Positions 15,621 to 24,916 of a DNA stretch of 64,000 bases are shown piece after piece. The DNA is from Sandaracinobacteroides saxicola. Its GTDB lineage: Bacteria > Pseudomonadota > Alphaproteobacteria > Sphingomonadales > Sphingomonadaceae. The stretch spans positions 1,984,001 to 2,048,000 of the forward strand of contig NZ_CP059851.1 in assembly GCF_014117445.1 (NCBI RefSeq). Reading direction: 5' to 3'. Within the stretch, counting starts at the first letter, position 1; the number at the start of each line of letters is the position of its first letter. The position numbers and the translations under genes were made by a program. The notes under the pieces are model-generated. The model saw only the letters and a program-made list of their open reading frames with translations, ran no database searches and was not told the DNA's origin.

Positions 15621-16930
15621 GCGGTTTCTTCGCGCGCCTGGGCGGCGCGCTCGCCGGCCTCGGCGGACTCATCGCCAAGATCCTCGGCGCCGACGGCGGC
15701 CTGAAGGCACGTCTGAAGGCCGTGCTGGGCAGCACCGCCGGCCAGCGCGACGTCTTCGCCATCCTGCGCCTCGTCAAGCCCGCGCTCGCGCTCAAAAAGA
15801 ACCTGATCGCGCCCTACCCCGCCACCGGCAGCCTCATCCTCACCCGCGCCGGCGCGGTCGATGAATGTCTCGCCCGCGAAGCCGATTTCAGCGTCGTCTA
15901 CGAACCGCGCATGCGAAAGATCACCGGCGGCCCCAACTTCTTCCTCGGCATGCAGGACGGCCCCGAATACCGCCGCGACACCGGCGCCATGCGCGCCATC
16001 GTGGGCGCGGACGACATCGCCGACCTCGTCCTGCCCATGGTCCGCACCGAGGCCGCCACCGCGATTCACAACGCCACGACCGCAAACGCGGCCCGCATCG
16101 ACCTGCCGCCAGCGCTCACCGCCCGCGTCCCCGCGCTGATGGTGCAGCGCTATTTCGGCCTACACACCGCCAGCGTCGCCGACCTCATCCCCTGGGCAAC
16201 GGCGATGTTCTATTACCTCTTCAGCGACCTTAGCGTCGACAAATGGGTGGAGGACAGCGCGCTGACCGCCGCCGCCGAAACCCGCGACGCGCTCGATGCC
16301 GCCGTCGCCGCCCCCGCGCCCGATACGTTGATCGCCCGCGCCGTCGCCGCCCGTTCCAAGGGTGAAACGGCGTTTCAGGGTGACGGCATCCGCAACAACA
16401 TGATCGGCATCGTCATCGGCGCCATCCCCACCCTGTCGAAGGCCGCCTGCCACACGCTCGATGAACTGTTTCGCCAACCGGCCGCACTCGCCAGCGCCGC
16501 CGAAGCCGCCCGTCGCGGAGACGAGCGCCTGGTCGCCGCCCATGTCTTCGAGGCGCTGCGCTTCAACCCGATCAATCCGGTCATCTACCGCCGCGCCGTG
16601 GCGGACACCCGCATCGCCGGAACCAGCGTTGCCAGGGACACCATGCTGCTCGCCGCCAACCTCTCCTCCATGCACGACGAAAGCGTGGTCCCTGACCCGC
16701 GCGCCTTCCGCACCGATCGCCCCTGGAGCAGCTACCTCCTCTGGGGCCGCGGTACCCACCTGTGCTTCGGCGACCGCATCAACGCGGCGCTGCTGCCCGC
16801 CATGCTGCTGCCGCTGCTGGCGCTGCCGAACCTCCGCCGCGCGCCCGGCGCCGCCGGCCGGATCGACGGCACCTACGAAGGCCACGACACCCCCTTCCCC
16901 CGTCACTTCGTGCTGGAATGGGACGCCTGA
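15617..16930 (+). CDS. Atypical cytochrome P450
   Basis: 437 residues, ATGA overlap with the peroxidase gene. The N-terminus has a hydrophobic stretch (8-22). ExxR is EALR (312-315); the heme loop is WGRGTHLCFGD with ligand Cys383. In the I-helix, where monooxygenases have AGx(D/E)T(T/S), this protein reads GAIPTLS (268-274): the acid is replaced by Pro271. Such loss is known in P450s that use peroxides or rearrange hydroperoxides instead of activating O2 with a reductase. No ferredoxin or reductase gene is adjacent, which agrees with peroxide-type chemistry. Confidence 0.85.
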   Translation: MSGFFARLGGALAGLGGLIAKILGADGGLKARLKAVLGSTAGQRDVFAILRLVKPALALKKNLIAPYPATGSLILTRAGAVDECLAREADFSVVYEPRMRKITGGPNFFLGMQDGPEYRRDTGAMRAIVGADDIADLVLPMVRTEAATAIHNATTANAARIDLPPALTARVPALMVQRYFGLHTASVADLIPWATAMFYYLFSDLSVDKWVEDSALTAAAETRDALDAAVAAPAPDTLIARAVAARSKGETAFQGDGIRNNMIGIVIGAIPTLSKAACHTLDELFRQPAALASAAEAARRGDERLVAAHVFEALRFNPINPVIYRRAVADTRIAGTSVARDTMLLAANLSSMHDESVVPDPRAFRTDRPWSSYLLWGRGTHLCFGDRINAALLPAMLLPLLALPNLRRAPGAAGRIDGTYEGHDTPFPRHFVLEWDA

Positions 16931-16931
16931 A

Positions 16932-17318
16932 TCAAACCGGCGGTGCCACCAGCCCCACCGCCTTCATCACCCCGGCCTGCACCAGCATCAGCAGCAGCCA
17001 GAACAGCGCATCCAGAACCGCCGTCCGCACCCCCGCGCCGCGATAGGGCAGGCCGACGAGCAAGACCGGCAGCACGAACCCCGCCCAGATCACCACCGCG
17101 CTGCCGAACGCCATCACCAGCGGCGGTGCCTGCGGCGGCGCCAGGATCAGCGCGCCCGCCAGGATGCCCGCGAACCAGGCTTGCGCCACCGCCACCCGCA
17201 CCCCGCCCGCCACGCTCACCCACCCCCGCCCGACCAGCCGATGCCATCCCGCCCCCAGCAGCAGCCCCGCCACCGTCGCCGCCAGGATCGCGCCCGCATT
17301 CAGCCATAGATAGATCAT
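16932..17318 (-). CDS. DUF1761-like integral membrane protein
   Basis: 128 residues with four hydrophobic segments (LNAGAILAATVAGLLLGAGWH, VAQAWFAGILAGALILA, PLVMAFGSAVVIWAGFVLPVLLVG, LDALFWLLLMLVQAGVMKAVG). The pattern, including GAGWH-type first helix, suggests the DUF1761 family; role unknown. Its ATG lies in the stop of the DUF3667 gene upstream, so the two are coupled. Convergent with the P450 gene, only one base apart. Confidence 0.65.
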   Translation of the reverse strand: MIYLWLNAGAILAATVAGLLLGAGWHRLVGRGWVSVAGGVRVAVAQAWFAGILAGALILAPPQAPPLVMAFGSAVVIWAGFVLPVLLVGLPYRGAGVRTAVLDALFWLLLMLVQAGVMKAVGLVAPPV

Positions 17319-18478
17319 CAGTCGATCAGCCCCAGCGCCAGGATCAGCGAGAAATAGATCGACAGGGTCATGACCGCCAGCGTCAGCAGCGCCGCCGTCC
17401 GCCAGAGCGCGCTGAACACACCCAGGGCATAGGCGCCCTTCAACTGCACGAACAGATGCACCGGAAAGCCGAGCAGCAACAGCGGCACCAGCCATTCCGG
17501 CGGCACGCCGACCTGGAACAACAATACCACCAGTATCAGCAACAGGGAGATGAAGCTGATCGAATAGAGCAGGAAGATCACATGGTCATAGGCGCGGACA
17601 TCGCGCTTCCACAGGAACATCAGCCACAGCCAGGGCAGCGACATCGGTACCAGCAGGAAGCTCAGCTTATACCCCTTCTGCTGGATCTTGTAGAGCGTCA
17701 GCTCGGGATTGAGCAGCGCATGCCTGCCTTTCTCGTTCAGGCCGGGCACCCCCACATTCACCTTCAGGTCGCCGCGTTCCACCGACTGGCGTACCGCCCG
17801 CGCCCACGCCGGCTCCCCCGGATTTTCGCTGCCCGCCGCCGCGGGATCGTCCACCGCCGCCCGCGCCCGTTTCGCCCGGGCCACCGCCACGTCGCGGGCC
17901 GCTTCCAGCGCCGCCATCGCACCGGCCGCAACACCCTCGGCACCGGGCGCCGCCTTTTCGTCCGCGCTGCGCTGCTCCAGGTCACGCCGCGCCGCCACCA
18001 CCGCCTGCTCGGCCTTCGCCGCATCGGCCTCCGCCGCCCTGGCCTGCGCCAGCCGGCCTTCGCGCGTCGCCGCCGGCGTCTCCAGCATCCCGTCCAGGTT
18101 GACCGAGGATCCGCTGCTCAGCCCGAACACGAAGAACATCAGGAAGATCGTCAGCAGGAACAGCGTCACCGGCGCGATGTAGCGCGCCCGCCGGCCCCGC
18201 ACATAATCGCGCGTCAGCTGCCCTGGCCGGAAGAACAGCATCGGCAGCGTCCGCCACGCCTTGCTGTCGATATGCCAAAGCCCGTGCAGGAACTCCTCCG
18301 CCACATGCGCCATCGAGCGGTGCAGGTGCGTCGGCTGGCCACAGCTCGCGCAATATTTGCCCCGCACCGTCGCGCCGCAATTCAGGCAGGCGGCGTGCGC
18401 GCCCTCCACCCGCGCTTCCTCGCGCTCGAACTGGCTCGCCACCAGCGCCCCCGTCGCCAGTCCGCCAATGGCCTCCAT
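17318..18478 (-). CDS. DUF3667 zinc-ribbon membrane protein
   Basis: 386 residues. N-terminal zinc ribbon [18 protein letters not shown], then [45 protein letters not shown]-type sequence diagnostic of DUF3667, one membrane helix, an extended Ala/Glu/Arg-rich coiled coil (about 140-230), and four C-terminal membrane helices. The long coiled coil inserted between helix 1 and the rest is noteworthy. Start taken at ATG 18478 (MEAIGG); longer in-frame starts run into the ssb promoter. Function unknown. Confidence 0.75.
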   Translation of the reverse strand: MEAIGGLATGALVASQFEREEARVEGAHAACLNCGATVRGKYCASCGQPTHLHRSMAHVAEEFLHGLWHIDSKAWRTLPMLFFRPGQLTRDYVRGRRARYIAPVTLFLLTIFLMFFVFGLSSGSSVNLDGMLETPAATREGRLAQARAAEADAAKAEQAVVAARRDLEQRSADEKAAPGAEGVAAGAMAALEAARDVAVARAKRARAAVDDPAAAGSENPGEPAWARAVRQSVERGDLKVNVGVPGLNEKGRHALLNPELTLYKIQQKGYKLSFLLVPMSLPWLWLMFLWKRDVRAYDHVIFLLYSISFISLLLILVVLLFQVGVPPEWLVPLLLLGFPVHLFVQLKGAYALGVFSALWRTAALLTLAVMTLSIYFSLILALGLID

Positions 18479-18566
18479 CTCGCCGCTCAAAACCCGTCCC
18501 CGCGCTTGCCGTAAACCTGAAGATTGGCTTATCGCTGTTGCCGACTCAAGCGTAAGGTTCATTCCC

Positions 18567-19061
18567 ATGGCAGGCAGCGTCAACAAGGTCATCCTGGTCG
18601 GCAATCTCGGCAAGGACCCGGAAATCAAGAGCTTCCAGAACGGCGGCCGCATCGCCAACTTCTCGATCGCCACCAGCGAAAGCTGGAAGGACAAGATGAG
18701 CGGCGAGCGCAAGGAGCGCACCGAATGGCATAACATCAAGATCGACAACGACAATCTGATCCGCGTCGCCGAACAATATCTGCGCAAGGGCAGCAAGGTC
18801 TATGTCGAAGGCCAGCTGCAAACCCGCAAATGGCAGGACAAGGACGGCAACGACCGCTACACCACGGAAGTGGTTGTCGGTCGCTTCAACGGCACCATTG
18901 AACTGCTCGACCGCCGCGAAGGCGGCGGCATGAGCGGCGGCGGCGATTACGACCAAAGCCGTGGCGGCAACGACTACAGCGCCCCCGCCCGCAACAGCGC
19001 CCCGCCAACACGCAAACCCAGCTTCGACGCCGACCTCGACGACGACGACGTCCCCTTCTAA
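18567..19061 (+). CDS. ssb: Single-stranded DNA-binding protein
   Basis: 164 residues. OB-fold N-terminus [20 protein letters not shown] with ATSESWKDK and the strand [18 protein letters not shown]; Gly/Ser/Asn-rich linker from about 120; acidic tip DDDDVPF that recruits replication and repair partners. It protects ssDNA in replication, recombination and repair. The 88-bp divergent region upstream (18479-18566) must hold its promoter; I found no convincing SOS box in it. Confidence 0.97.
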   Translation: MAGSVNKVILVGNLGKDPEIKSFQNGGRIANFSIATSESWKDKMSGERKERTEWHNIKIDNDNLIRVAEQYLRKGSKVYVEGQLQTRKWQDKDGNDRYTTEVVVGRFNGTIELLDRREGGGMSGGGDYDQSRGGNDYSAPARNSAPPTRKPSFDADLDDDDVPF

Positions 19062-19086
19062 CCCTCGTCGAGCATGCTTGGACAAG

Positions 19087-19139
19087 CTCCTCCCCCACTT
19101 GTGGGGGAGGTGGCAGCCCGAAGGGCTGACGGAGGGGGC
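19087..19139. repeat. Interspersed palindromic element, copy 2 (ssb/epimerase gap)
   Basis: CTCCTCCCCCACTTGTGGGGGAGG hairpin type (arms CTCCCCCAC/GTGGGGGAG), second hairpin GCAGCCCGAAGGGCTG, then GACGGAGGGGGC. It lies in the 102-bp gap after ssb and may act as a terminator or mRNA-stabilising structure. Confidence 0.85.
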
Positions 19140-19163
19140 ACGAAGCGCATAGGAGCATTTCCA

Positions 19164-19580
19164 ATGATCGGCAAACTCAACCACGTCGGCGTCGCCACGC
19201 CCTCCATCGACGCATCCATCACCCTCTACCGCGACATGCTCGGCGCCACCCGCATCGGCACGCCGTTCGACCTGCCGCACCAGGGCGTGCGCGTCGCCTT
19301 CGTCGACCTCCCCAACAGCCAGATCGAACTGATCGAGCCGCTGGGGGACGATAGCCCCATCCACGCCTTCCTCGCCAAAAACCCCAAAGGCGGCCAGCAC
19401 CATATCTGCTTCGAGGTGCCAGACATCCTCGCCGCGCGCGACGCCATGCTCGCCAAGGGCGCCACCGTGCTGCGCGGCGGCGAACCCCGCATCGGCGCCC
19501 ACGGCGTCCCCGTCATCTTCATCCACCCCAAGGACATGGGCGGCGTCCTCATCGAACTCATGGCAGAGGTTCATCATTGA
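19164..19580 (+). CDS. mce: Methylmalonyl-CoA epimerase
   Basis: 138 residues from ATG 19164 with AGGAG 8 bases upstream. Vicinal-oxygen-chelate fold: KLNHVGVATPSIDAS, ELIEPLGDDSPI, GGQHHICFEV and GGVLIELMA give the metal ligands (His7, Gln/His in the middle, Glu near the end). Interconverts (2R)- and (2S)-methylmalonyl-CoA in propionyl-CoA breakdown. The usual partner methylmalonyl-CoA mutase is not in the window; ssb-epimerase adjacency is probably incidental. Confidence 0.92.
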   Translation: MIGKLNHVGVATPSIDASITLYRDMLGATRIGTPFDLPHQGVRVAFVDLPNSQIELIEPLGDDSPIHAFLAKNPKGGQHHICFEVPDILAARDAMLAKGATVLRGGEPRIGAHGVPVIFIHPKDMGGVLIELMAEVHH

Positions 19581-19719
19581 CCGGCTGACGCCGGAGAAAG
19601 GCGGCGCACTCGCGCCGGCGCCCGTTCGGGCTTGCCGCCTGCGGCGGATCGTCGACCACTGCCGCGCAGTTGCTCCGCCCCCCATTTGAACTGTCACGAT
19701 TTTTCGCCTATCGGCGGCC

Positions 19720-21162
19720 ATGAACTCGAACGATATCGTCAACGAACTCGCCGCGCTGCATGCGCAATCGGTCGTCAACCTGCGGGACGCGCTGAAGCTC
19801 TTCCTGGAAACCGGCACGCCCCCCTCGGCCGAAATGCGCGCCGCGGGCGCCTTCGCCTATCCCGAGCTGCACCTCGCCTCCCCCCCCGATTCGCCGCGCC
19901 CGCGCCTGTCGCGCGCCTATGCCCGCCTGGTCGCGCCCGGCGACCACGCCGTCACCATTACCCACCCCAGCCATTTCCGCCGCTACCTCACCGAACAGCT
20001 CGACCTGCTGATGGCCGACTATGACGTCACCGTCAGCGTCCGGCGCTCCGGCGTCGAAATCCCTTTTCCCTATGTGCTGGACGGCGCCACCGACCTCGCG
20101 CTCGATGCCACCGCCACCCGCGCCCTCTCCCGCCACTTCCCCACCACCGAACTCGCCGCCATCGGAGACGAGCTGGCGGATGGAATCTGGAACCACCGGC
20201 CCGACACGCCGCGGCCGCTCGCCCTGTTCGATGCCCCGCGCATCGATTTCTCGCTCGCCCGCCTGAAACATTACACCGGCGCCCCCGCGCACCACACGCA
20301 GAACTTCATCCTGTTCACCAACTATCACCGCTATGTCGATGAATTCGTTCGCTGGTCCTGCGCCGAACTCAACCGCGAAGGCACCCGCTTCACCGGCCTG
20401 TCCTGTGCCGGCGGCGTCGTCCTCGAACCCGGCAGCGCCAGCCCGGAACGCGCCGTCGCGGACGGCGCCTGGCGCCGGCACCAGATGCCCGCCTATCACC
20501 TGATGGCGCCCGACGGCAGCGGCGTCACCCTTGTCAACATCGGCGTCGGCCCCTCCAACGCCAAGACCATCACGGACCATCTCGCCGTCCTCCGCCCGCA
20601 GGCCTGGCTGATGATCGGCCACTGCGGCGGGCTTCGTCCCTCGCAATCCATCGGCGACTATGTGCTCGCCCACGCCTATCTGCGGGACGATCATGTGCTC
20701 GATGACATGCTGTCCCCCGAAATCCCCATCCCGCCCATCGCCGAGGTGCAGCAGGCGCTCTACGCCGCCGCGCTCACCACCACCGGCCTGGATGAGGAGG
20801 CGCTGAAACCCCGCCTGCGCACCGGCACCGTCGTCACCACCGACGACCGCAACTGGGAACTGCGCTTCGGCCTCTCCGCCCGCCGCTTCAACCAGAGCCG
20901 CGCCGTCGCCGTCGACATGGAATCCGCGACCATCGCCGCCCAGGGCTACCGCTTCCGCGTTCCCTACGGCACGCTGCTCTGCGTCAGCGACAAGCCGCTG
21001 CACGGCGAGATCAAGCTGCCCGGCCAGGCCAACCGCTTCTACGAAGGCGCGATTTCCGAACATCTCCAGATCGGCATCGCCTGTGTCGACCTGCTGCGCG
21101 AAGCCGGCCCCAACCTCCACAGCCGAAAACTCCGCGCCTTCGACGAGCCGCCGTTCCGATAG
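19720..21162 (+). CDS. amn: AMP nucleosidase
   Basis: 480 residues. N-terminal AMP nucleosidase-specific domain (FRRYLTEQLDLLMADYDV, GVEIPFPYVLDG) and C-terminal nucleoside-phosphorylase fold (NIGVGPSNAKTITDHLAVLRPQAWLMIGHCGG, VAVDMESATIAAQGYRFRVPYGTLLCVSDKPLHGE). Hydrolyses AMP to adenine and ribose 5-phosphate, regulating the adenylate pool. Length and motifs are standard. Preceded by a 139-bp gap with no gene that I can see. Confidence 0.95.
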   Translation: MNSNDIVNELAALHAQSVVNLRDALKLFLETGTPPSAEMRAAGAFAYPELHLASPPDSPRPRLSRAYARLVAPGDHAVTITHPSHFRRYLTEQLDLLMADYDVTVSVRRSGVEIPFPYVLDGATDLALDATATRALSRHFPTTELAAIGDELADGIWNHRPDTPRPLALFDAPRIDFSLARLKHYTGAPAHHTQNFILFTNYHRYVDEFVRWSCAELNREGTRFTGLSCAGGVVLEPGSASPERAVADGAWRRHQMPAYHLMAPDGSGVTLVNIGVGPSNAKTITDHLAVLRPQAWLMIGHCGGLRPSQSIGDYVLAHAYLRDDHVLDDMLSPEIPIPPIAEVQQALYAAALTTTGLDEEALKPRLRTGTVVTTDDRNWELRFGLSARRFNQSRAVAVDMESATIAAQGYRFRVPYGTLLCVSDKPLHGEIKLPGQANRFYEGAISEHLQIGIACVDLLREAGPNLHSRKLRAFDEPPFR

Positions 21163-21171
21163 ACCGACGGC

Positions 21172-21483
21172 TCACTCCTGCTTTGGGTCGATCGCCTTCG
21201 CCACATCGGCGGTCTTGCCTTGCGGCAGCATGATCATCACCAGGATGAAACCGCAGGCCAGCAGGCAGATGGCGTTGGGCACCACCATCGCCCATTGTTT
21301 CTGCAGGAATCCAAAGGCCATCCAGCAGGCAAAGGCGCAGGCGGTCAGGGCATACATGCCCGGCGACAGGCCTTCGGTCTTGCGCTCGCGGATGATCTTC
21401 CAGGCCTGCGGCACGAAGCTGCTGACGGATGCGACGGCCCCAACCGCGCCCACGATATCAACAAGCTGCACGTTCAATTCCAT
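21172..21483 (-). CDS. SemiSWEET/PQ-loop sugar transporter family protein
   Basis: 103 residues, three membrane helices: VGAVGAVASVSSFVPQAWKII, MYALTACAFACWMAFGFL and AMVVPNAICLLACGFILVMIM. The PQ-loop motif is SFVPQAWKIIRERKTEGLSPGMY. SemiSWEETs dimerise to carry sugars across the inner membrane. Convergent with amn; located just beyond a glycan-related minus-strand cluster but 18 nt downstream of it and possibly co-transcribed. Confidence 0.85.
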   Translation of the reverse strand: MELNVQLVDIVGAVGAVASVSSFVPQAWKIIRERKTEGLSPGMYALTACAFACWMAFGFLQKQWAMVVPNAICLLACGFILVMIMLPQGKTADVAKAIDPKQE

Positions 21484-21500
21484 TCAGGCGCATCGGTCAT

Positions 21501-22664
21501 TCACCCTATGCGCGCGACCGCTGCTTGTTCCATGGCCGGGATGCGCGCGACCGCTTTGACCGCGAACCCCCCGGTGTCCGCCGCGGCTGCCCGTGCCTTC
21601 CGCCACCGTCCCGTCCACAGTTCGGTCGCCCATGCCAGCTTGGCGTCCAGCCGCGCCTGGCGCAGGTAAAGCCTGAGGTCGCGGGCCACCCGCCCCAGCC
21701 GATTGTCCCGCCGGTGCATCATCGTTCCGGCGGCGCGGTCGGCGATGTCCAGCGCCCGCAAGGCCGCGCCCTCCACCGCCTCCCCTGCCAATAACACCCG
21801 CTCGATCGCATCCGCTGCCCCTGCGGCGACACCCGCCCGTGCCGTCTCGGCCCACAATCGCGCCGATGTTGCCTCCACGATCACCTGTCCCAGCCGATGC
21901 TGCTGCACGGCGTCGGCCGGCCGCGCCGAGATGATGTCGGCCAGCCCGGAAGCAACCGCCTGAAGGGCGCCCGCCTGCACCGCCGCGATGCGCCACAGGC
22001 CGCCGTGAAAATGCGGCTCGGCAAACATGGCGTCGCCGGCACCCAGCCAGTGGATCGCCGGCACCGTCATGCCGTCCAGCCGCATCGTCCCGGACCGGGT
22101 GCCGACCATGCCGTCCATGTCCCACGCATCCGCGTCGTGCCGCGCCACGTCGCCTACGTCCACCAGCATGGCATGGCAATGCCCCTCCGGGCAGCGCGCC
22201 GTCACCACCGCCAGCCCGACCACCCCCAGACCCGACGCAAAGGCCTTGCTTCCCTGCAATCGCGCGGTTGATCCGTCGAAGGTCACACGCACCGGCGAAT
22301 CCGGCATGTCGGCGCCCCATACCCCCAGCAGTTCGCCACGATGCGCCGCCCGCGCCGCCAGCCACTGCGCATCCGCGGTTCCCAGCCGCGCGACGATGCC
22401 CAAAGCATCGACATGCCCCTCCAGAAGCCGCCCCAGCGGCAGGCTGGCCTCCCCCACCGCCATCAGGATCCGTTCCACATCCACCGCATGGACCGCCGCC
22501 GGCCAAGCCGCCGGCGCCGCCGACACCGGCGCCATGCCCGTCACCACCCCGGCCTCCGCCAGCAAGGCGATTTCGGCTCGCAGATCGCGTGCACCCCGAT
22601 CCACCGCTTCCGCGCCCTGGGCGATGGCGTCCAGCACGGACACCGGCAATCGCAGTTCAGCCAT
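21501..22664 (-). CDS. Acyl-CoA dehydrogenase-like flavoprotein
   Basis: 387 residues from ATG 22664, overlapping the upstream glycosyltransferase gene by 8 nt. It follows the family plan: helical N-terminus, central beta domain with GVWGADMP … LQGSKAFASGLG … GMVGTRSGTMRLDGMTV, and helical C-terminal domain. Several hallmark residues differ from beta-oxidation enzymes, and the context is glycan or secondary-metabolite-like, so the substrate may not be a fatty acyl-CoA. Last gene of the five-gene operon. Confidence 0.75.
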   Translation of the reverse strand: MAELRLPVSVLDAIAQGAEAVDRGARDLRAEIALLAEAGVVTGMAPVSAAPAAWPAAVHAVDVERILMAVGEASLPLGRLLEGHVDALGIVARLGTADAQWLAARAAHRGELLGVWGADMPDSPVRVTFDGSTARLQGSKAFASGLGVVGLAVVTARCPEGHCHAMLVDVGDVARHDADAWDMDGMVGTRSGTMRLDGMTVPAIHWLGAGDAMFAEPHFHGGLWRIAAVQAGALQAVASGLADIISARPADAVQQHRLGQVIVEATSARLWAETARAGVAAGAADAIERVLLAGEAVEGAALRALDIADRAAGTMMHRRDNRLGRVARDLRLYLRQARLDAKLAWATELWTGRWRKARAAAADTGGFAVKAVARIPAMEQAAVARIG

Positions 22665-23652
22665 CGACCGCCTCCCGCGCCACATCCAGATGCCGTTCCA
22701 GCCGCGCCAGCTCATCCGCCAGGCTCGCCCGTCCCAGCGGCACGAACCCGGCCTGCGCCTGCGCCTGCCAATAGGCGGTGAAGGCGCGCGTGCCGGCCAG
22801 CCCCGGCGGAAAACCCCGCCGGTGGCTTGCCCGGCGCCGCAGGCGCGCGAGCATCGAATCGGCCGCCTCCAGATCGCTGTCCACCACCACCGACCCTTCT
22901 GCCCGTGCCGCCAGCGCATCCGCCATCCCGCCCGCCGCGCGCCCGTGCAGCCGCGCCGAAGCGGTCACCAGCGGTTCCGGCGCATGCCGGATCAGCCCGC
23001 CGGCGCGTTCCACCGCCAGAAGCAGCGCCCGATCCTCACCGGTCGGGATCAGCGGCACGCCCCCCACGCCTTCGAACATCGCGCGCCGCACCGCCATGTT
23101 GGCGCCGCAACGCTGCCGGTGCCGCGGCCAGGGGTCATGATCCACCGGATCGATCAGCGCCTCCAGCTCGGCCGCCGCCGCCTGGTACCGCCACTCCAGC
23201 TCGCCGACGCGCAGTGCCGCTTCCGGCAGTGTCTTCAACTCCTCCCACCGCGCCTCCACACGCCCCGCCACGGCGCTGATGTCCGGCGCGAAGGCATCGC
23301 GCAGCGATGCCAGCCAATCCGGCGCCGCCACGCAATCCGCATCGGTCGAGACCAGCAGGCTGTCCGGCGCGGCCAACAGGGTCGCGGCCGTCATCGCCGC
23401 CGCGCGCGCGCCACCGGCATGGCTGCGATCGGCGGGCAGGTGGACGTGCCGGACGTGGATGGGAATCGGGGACCGCGCCGCCACGGCCCGCGCCACCGCC
23501 ACACTGCTGTCGGTGCAGTTGTTGCACAGCACCAGCACCGCCACCTCGCCCGGCGCCAGCCCCTCCTGCGCGGCAATCGCCTCCAGGCAGGCCGGCAGCC
23601 GCTCGGCCTCGTTGCGCGCGGGAATCGCCACGACCATGGCGTGGCGCGTCAT
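22657..23652 (-). CDS. Family 2 glycosyltransferase
   Basis: 331 residues. GT-A start VVAIPARNEAERLPACLEAIAAQ, nucleotide site VLVLCNNCTDSS, metal motif STDADC and an acceptor-side GEDRALLLAVE. Soluble, no membrane helices apparent. ATGA overlap with the deacetylase/methyltransferase gene. The combination with PIG-L deacetylase suggests N-acetyl-sugar chemistry. Confidence 0.82.
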   Translation of the reverse strand: MTRHAMVVAIPARNEAERLPACLEAIAAQEGLAPGEVAVLVLCNNCTDSSVAVARAVAARSPIPIHVRHVHLPADRSHAGGARAAAMTAATLLAAPDSLLVSTDADCVAAPDWLASLRDAFAPDISAVAGRVEARWEELKTLPEAALRVGELEWRYQAAAAELEALIDPVDHDPWPRHRQRCGANMAVRRAMFEGVGGVPLIPTGEDRALLLAVERAGGLIRHAPEPLVTASARLHGRAAGGMADALAARAEGSVVVDSDLEAADSMLARLRRRASHRRGFPPGLAGTRAFTAYWQAQAQAGFVPLGRASLADELARLERHLDVAREAVDG

Positions 23653-24908
23653 GCCGCCACCTCATAACGTTCCAGCCGGAACCCGGGATGACGGTCCTGC
23701 TGCGCCAGCCGAAACCACGCCGGCAGCGATGCCCGCAGCGCTTCGGCCGCCTGCTCGCCCGACATCGCCGCCTGGGTATCCCCCAGCCAGTTCACCGTCA
23801 GCAGCACCCCGCCAGGCCGCATCCGCGGCACCACGGCCTCGACCAGCCGCAACAGGCCGTCCAGCCCCAGATAGTAAAGCATGTCGGACAGCAGGATCAG
23901 GTCGAACTGACCTTCCGGCACCTCGTCGGGCAGCCGCAGCCGCTGCACGGAAACGCCGGGTCCCAACCGACCGCGCGCCACCGCCACCGCTTCCGCCGAG
24001 GCATCGCTCGCCAGCAGCCGGTCGCACTGCGGCGCCAGCATCGCCGTCAGCGCGCCGTTGGCGCACCCCGCGTCCCAGGCATCGGCGAACCGGCGCCCGC
24101 CCAGCGCCGCCACCGTCAGCCGGTGCCGTTCCCGCTCATAGGGCTCGCTGTCATAACGCCACGGGTCCGCGGACGCCGCGAACATCGCATCGAAATGCGC
24201 GGCATGCACCGGCGCCGATGTCCCCGGCACGCCGATCAGCGGCGACACCAGCTCATCCCCCCCCAGGAATGGCCGCAACGCCTCCCGCGACAGGCAAAAT
24301 CCGCTTCCGGCGGGCAGCAATTCGCCCAGCTGGCTGCGGTGCGCCGCGATCGCCTGTCGCTTCGCCGACAGCGCGGCGGTGCAATCCACCGCCACAAATC
24401 CCGCCGTATCCCCGCCATCCAGCTGCAGCCCGATCGGCGCTGTCGCCAGGCCGGTCGCCGCGCCGCGTTGCACCAGCCGTACCGCCAGGCGAAACGCCGC
24501 GCGATGATCCGGATGCCCATCCGCCGCATCGGTCACCAGCAGGGTCCGCGCGCCCGACCGCGCCAGCACCGCCGCCACCTCGGCGACGGTCGCCTCGTCG
24601 TCAACCAGGGCACCGTCCACACGGCGAAGGAAATGCAGCCGGTGCGCCGCCAGACCCAACGCGGCCACCGCCGCCACCGTCTCCGCCTCGCGCACCGCCA
24701 CCAGCCGCTCCATCGGCCAATCGACGTGACGATGCGAGGCGCCGCCACCCGTCAACACCACCACCGTCACATCGGTGCCGTCCGCAACCGCGGCCGCGAT
24801 GATGCCGCCAAATCCCAGCGTTTCGTCATCGGGATGCGGCGCCAGCACCATGAACGGTCCCTCCCCCAACACCGCCCAGGGAGAGATCGCGTCAGCCGCC
24901 GCTGCCAT
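23649..24908 (-). CDS. PIG-L family deacetylase fused to SAM-dependent methyltransferase
   Basis: 419 residues. Residues 15-230: PIG-L/LmbE zinc deacetylase with APHPDDETLGFGG and the later DGHPDHRAAFRLAVRLV. Residues 245-415: class I methyltransferase (NodS-like) with DAGCANGALTAMLAPQCDRLLASDASAEAV, LLSDMLYYL and GGVLLTVNWLGDT. Such a fusion could de-N-acetylate a glycoside and methylate the product (inference). Start at ATG 24908; a longer frame exists but is shadow sequence. Nine nt after the upstream glycosyltransferase stop. Confidence 0.85.
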   Translation of the reverse strand: MAAAADAISPWAVLGEGPFMVLAPHPDDETLGFGGIIAAAVADGTDVTVVVLTGGGASHRHVDWPMERLVAVREAETVAAVAALGLAAHRLHFLRRVDGALVDDEATVAEVAAVLARSGARTLLVTDAADGHPDHRAAFRLAVRLVQRGAATGLATAPIGLQLDGGDTAGFVAVDCTAALSAKRQAIAAHRSQLGELLPAGSGFCLSREALRPFLGGDELVSPLIGVPGTSAPVHAAHFDAMFAASADPWRYDSEPYERERHRLTVAALGGRRFADAWDAGCANGALTAMLAPQCDRLLASDASAEAVAVARGRLGPGVSVQRLRLPDEVPEGQFDLILLSDMLYYLGLDGLLRLVEAVVPRMRPGGVLLTVNWLGDTQAAMSGEQAAEALRASLPAWFRLAQQDRHPGFRLERYEVAA

Positions 24909-24916
24909 GGTGGCGC

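Noticed and set aside
18479-18566. SOS box upstream of ssb
   Set aside because: Only an isolated GTTC is present, with no second half-site at the right spacing.
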